DNA of 6,529 bases from Deltaproteobacteria bacterium. GTDB taxonomy: Bacteria; Desulfobacterota; Desulfarculia; Adiutricales; Adiutricaceae. Below, piece after piece: positions 4,773 through 6,529 of the stretch. The stretch covers positions 1 through 6,529 of the forward strand of contig JAISZP010000104.1 of the NCBI GenBank assembly GCA_031269135.1. Direction: 5' to 3'. Below the pieces are notes generated by a model, which worked only from the letters and a program-made list of their open reading frames with translations, was not told the DNA's origin and made no database searches. Every line of letters begins with the position of its first letter. Positions within the stretch are counted from its first letter, which is position 1. The translations under genes and the position numbers were made by a program.

Positions 4773-4883
4773 TATACTTGAATTTTTTTTCTCAAAGTAT
4801 TATCATCATGCATGCTTAAAATGCAGCTGTAGGACAACCCTTTGATGGTTCCTTGGACCTTCAGACAAACAGCTGTTATTTTT
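4773..4883 (+). ncRNA. Candidate small RNA with terminator-like 3' end
   Basis: TATACT (4773-4778) could be a -10 box with a weak TTTCTT -35 (4751-4756, 16 nt). The presumed transcript has an outer stem CAGCTGT/ACAGCTG (4824-4830/4869-4875) closed on two inner hairpins: GG..AACC/GGTTCC around 4832-4852, and GGTTC/GGACC, which competes with it. It ends in TTATTTTT (4876-4883). No ORF with a Shine-Dalgarno site is inside. CAGCTG is itself palindromic, so the outer stem could be coincidental. Confidence 0.25.
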
Positions 4884-5013
4884 GCGGAAATTGGTATTCT
4901 TCCAACCTCTATTGTTAGGTCTGCGAAAATCCCACGCTATAGGTTACGAAACGCTTCAGCCGTCTAAAAGCTTTCAGAAGCTTTGCGACAGCTTTTTGAA
5001 GTTTTGAGAACTA
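4884..5013 (+). other. Leader of the transglycosylase gene
   Basis: A weak candidate -10, TATAGG, is at about 4939-4944 without a good -35. Three AGCTTT-containing units (about 4969-5000) form a loose 10-12 bp repeat directly upstream of the start codon. Only a weak purine stretch (GAG at 5006-5008) serves as ribosome binding site. Confidence 0.3.
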
Positions 5014-5976
5014 ATGTTTAAACCTCTAAATATTCCATCTCTGGTTGCGATCTTGCTGGCGCTCATGTTTCTGCCTGCGGCTTGCACACCTTTAGATACG
5101 CCTAGCTCCAAACAGGTTTCCGTTGAAAACGTCAGAAATCTCCAGGCTCTAGGCCAGATGGGACAACCCAAGACGGATTTTGTCCTGCCGGCGGTAGTCA
5201 CCCTTTGCGGAGAAATAATCCCATTGGAGCGACCAGCCGTCAGGGAACGACTTGAATATGAATTTTTGTTAGCCGTTAATCACACTGCCCAAGTCGAGCT
5301 CTGGCGTCGCCGAGCTAAAAGATATTTCCCCCTGATTGAAGCCGCTCTCGCCAAAGCCGGTCTACCCGCCGATCTAAAATACCTGGCGGTGGCCGAAAGC
5401 GATCTTAGGCCCTCCGTCTCTTCCCCTGCAGGGGCCACAGGCATATGGCAATTCATCCCATCCACAGCAAGACAGTTCGGCTTGGCGGTCAATAAAGAAC
5501 AAGACCAAAGGCATTTACCTGAACCGCTTCTGCAAATCGGCGTAAGGTACCTCTCCAACCTGCACGCCAAATTCGGAAGTTGGTCTTTGGCCATGGCCGC
5601 TTACAACAGCGGCGACGCCAGGGTCGCCAAGGCCATTAGCAGCCAAGGCGTCGATGATTACTATCAATTAAATCTGCCTGCCGAGACGCAGCGTTACGTC
5701 TACCGTATCGCGGCCATAAAAGTCGTCTTGGAAGGCGCCGGTTATTACGGTTTTCACCAAACAGCCGCGCCGAATCTATATAAACCAAAGGAGTTTTACG
5801 AAACTACCCTTACTTTTCAAGAGCCCATCACTTGGGTCGCTTTGGCCCGCCAATACCAAACCGACTACAAGACTCTCAGGCTTCTGAACCCGCATATTTC
5901 CATGCCGATTCTTAAAGGAGGCCCCTTTCCGATAAGGCTCCCCCAAAAACCCCCAACCGACGTTATTGGCACTTAA
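5014..5976 (+). CDS. Lipoprotein lytic transglycosylase, MltD-like SLT domain
   Basis: Cleaves the MurNAc-GlcNAc bond of peptidoglycan with 1,6-anhydro product formation, acting from the periplasmic side. The 320-aa product starts with a hydrophobic signal (about 8-21) and a lipobox-like PAAC, with Cys24 the likely lipid anchor. The Pro at -3 is atypical. The SLT domain spans about 100-235: catalytic Glu128 in AVAESDLRP, then SPAGATGIWQFIPSTARQFGL (137-157), MAAYNSGDARV (194-204) and the closing ETQRYVYRIAAI (224-235). A LysM-like segment follows at about 265-310 (TWVALARQYQTDYKTLRLLN), in the style of MltD, though with a single short copy. ATG 5014 is chosen because it preserves the signal sequence; its Shine-Dalgarno is weak. 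The gene stands alone with its own terminator. mltD would be the closest name, but the protein is shorter than E. coli MltD. Confidence 0.92.
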   Translation: MFKPLNIPSLVAILLALMFLPAACTPLDTPSSKQVSVENVRNLQALGQMGQPKTDFVLPAVVTLCGEIIPLERPAVRERLEYEFLLAVNHTAQVELWRRRAKRYFPLIEAALAKAGLPADLKYLAVAESDLRPSVSSPAGATGIWQFIPSTARQFGLAVNKEQDQRHLPEPLLQIGVRYLSNLHAKFGSWSLAMAAYNSGDARVAKAISSQGVDDYYQLNLPAETQRYVYRIAAIKVVLEGAGYYGFHQTAAPNLYKPKEFYETTLTFQEPITWVALARQYQTDYKTLRLLNPHISMPILKGGPFPIRLPQKPPTDVIGT

Positions 5977-5999
5977 TTTGCATTTAATATTTTCTGTAA

Positions 6000-6038
6000 G
6001 TGACCCCAGGTCCCTCATCGACCTAGGTCACGGTTTTT
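6000..6038 (+). terminator. Rho-independent terminator of the transglycosylase gene
   Basis: GTGACC/GGTCAC (6000-6005/6026-6031) and AGGT/ACCT (6008-6011/6021-6024) form a 10-bp stem with a 2/1 internal loop and a 9-nt loop, followed by GG and five T (6034-6038). It lies 24 bp after the stop codon. Confidence 0.88.
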
Positions 6039-6045
6039 GAAATCT

Positions 6046-6075
6046 TTGGCTTTCTTTTCTTTGTTGAATTATAGC
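6046..6075 (+). promoter_or_regulatory. Promoter of the 71-codon gene
   Basis: TTGGCT (6046-6051), an 18-nt spacer rich in T, and TATAGC (6070-6075) each match four of six sigma-70 consensus bases. Start near 6082 gives a leader of about 34 nt. The upstream terminator at 6000-6038 means the small gene needs its own promoter, which supports this call. Confidence 0.5.
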
Positions 6076-6115
6076 CGAGAGAAACTCCTTTCTTCACTAA
6101 AGAGGTGGGTGACTA

Positions 6116-6331
6116 ATGGCAACAGACCTAAGCATCGGAGAAGCTCCAGTTAGATCTAATCAAACATTCGCTTGCAACTATGCGCCACAGTGTTTGTGGT
6201 ACGAAACAAATGCCTCGACGAGCACTATTTGCATCAACCGCGAAACTTTAGCCTGTCAAAAGCGCTGCGAAGAAGTTTTCGGACAAAAAGGTTTTGGACC
6301 ATACCAACAATCCTCTAAATCTGCTAATTAG
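6116..6331 (+). CDS. Unrecognised 71-aa cysteine-containing protein
   Basis: A complete, isolated unit: promoter, GAGGTG Shine-Dalgarno (6102-6107) 8 nt before ATG 6116, 71 codons, and a terminator right after the stop. The protein has five cysteines: Cys20 and Cys26 (CNYAPQC), Cys39, and Cys47 and Cys51 (CQKRC). Aromatic residues cluster around the first pair (FAC, CLWYE). No signal peptide or membrane segment is visible; the N-terminus (MATDLSIGEAPVRSN) and the Ser/Gln-rich tail look flexible. Cysteine spacing suggests metal binding or disulfides, but matches no zinc-ribbon or known radical-SAM peptide precursor pattern I recognise. I cannot assign a function. The flanking signals make it much more likely real than a chance frame. 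Confidence 0.72.
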   Translation: MATDLSIGEAPVRSNQTFACNYAPQCLWYETNASTSTICINRETLACQKRCEEVFGQKGFGPYQQSSKSAN

Positions 6332-6358
6332 ACGCTTTTACCGATAGGTGCGTTTTTT
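6332..6358 (+). terminator. Terminator of the 71-codon gene
   Basis: ACGC/GCGT (6332-6335/6350-6353) with inner ACC/GGT (6340-6342/6347-6349) and a 4-nt bulge on the 5' side form the stem. Six T (6353-6358) follow. The stem begins one base after the stop codon. Confidence 0.75.
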
Positions 6359-6374
6359 CTCACATTAACGAATC

Positions 6375-6436
6375 AATGCTTTTTTTTAAATAAATATATA
6401 ACGGTGTTGACAATATGGCTTTCATACAGTTAGAAC
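6375..6436 (+). promoter_or_regulatory. Strong-looking promoter with AT-rich upstream element
   Basis: Perfect TTGACA (6407-6412), 18 nt, then TAGAAC (6431-6436, four of six). An almost pure A/T tract (6379-6400) just upstream resembles an UP element. It reads rightward out of the window. The pairing TAACGAAT (6366-6373) / ATTCGTTA (6441-6448) brackets it exactly. Confidence 0.6.
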
Positions 6437-6529
6437 GTCTATTCGTTACCTGACTTTGTCCTAACAATATCGTTGTCGCGAGGTTGCTCGTTGTGTTGCC
6501 GATAATCCCTATTGTGGAGTTTTTTACTG
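6437..6529 (+). other. Leader of a transcript leaving the window
   Basis: No start codon with a Shine-Dalgarno site is complete here. GTGGAG near 6514-6519 could be a ribosome binding site for a gene just outside. I see no tRNA, and nothing matching the start of 16S rRNA. Confidence 0.3.

Noticed and set aside
4519..4819. Overlapping plus-strand frames with VDCESR-type peptide repeats as a repeat protein
   Set aside because: No ribosome site, and the repeat has the same unit as the non-coding array A, so it looks DNA-level.

Overview
The window reads as a bacterial chromosome segment of moderate GC with four confidently identified genes, one small orphan gene, and an unusually large amount of non-coding, repeat-rich and apparently decayed DNA between them. 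The genes are a molybdenum-cofactor pair (moaA plus a MOSC-domain gene), a compact DnaJ-like co-chaperone and a lipoprotein lytic transglycosylase. The last of these implies a Gram-negative envelope. The protein styles and the low coding density fit a deltaproteobacterial (Desulfobacterota-like), possibly host-associated and genome-decaying organism. That placement is inference; no rRNA or other phylogenetic marker lies in the window.

Left part (1-1063): no convincing gene. It holds a strong inverted repeat (216-248), an orphan terminator facing the minus strand (279-314), a stretch with three copies of an AAGACGAT motif (408-644), and a string of hairpins with a 3 x 12 bp tandem repeat (640-815). 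A promoter with an extended -10 follows, ahead of moaA. Middle-left (1064-2499): moaA, then after 20 nt the MOSC gene on the same strand, presumably one operon. MoaA performs the first step of molybdopterin synthesis; the MOSC protein is a predicted sulfur or Moco-handling partner. A 4 x 16 bp tandem repeat begins inside the MOSC gene's last codons.

Centre (2500-5013): a repeat field, with an 8-bp array at 2787 and a decayed reading frame at 2940-3270 that looks like a remnant of a Mu-type phage portal protein (DUF935-like; tentative). The minus-strand dnaJ-like gene with its own terminator comes next. Then come two arrays of the same degenerate 18-bp repeat (4026-4100 and 4598-4686), a 77-bp nested inverted repeat (4327-4403), a second degenerate copy of the portal-like remnant (about 4460-4760), and a possible small RNA (about 4785-4883).

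Right (5014-6529): the lytic transglycosylase gene with a clear terminator, then a self-contained unit of promoter, Shine-Dalgarno site, 71-codon cysteine-containing gene and terminator. Last is a strong-looking promoter with an AT-rich upstream element that fires out of the window. The most notable signals are the density of unrelated short tandem arrays (8, 12, 16 and 18 bp) in nearly every intergenic gap, the shared 18-bp repeat family, the duplicated remnant on both sides of dnaJ, the 77-bp nested palindrome, and the unrecognised 71-aa protein.
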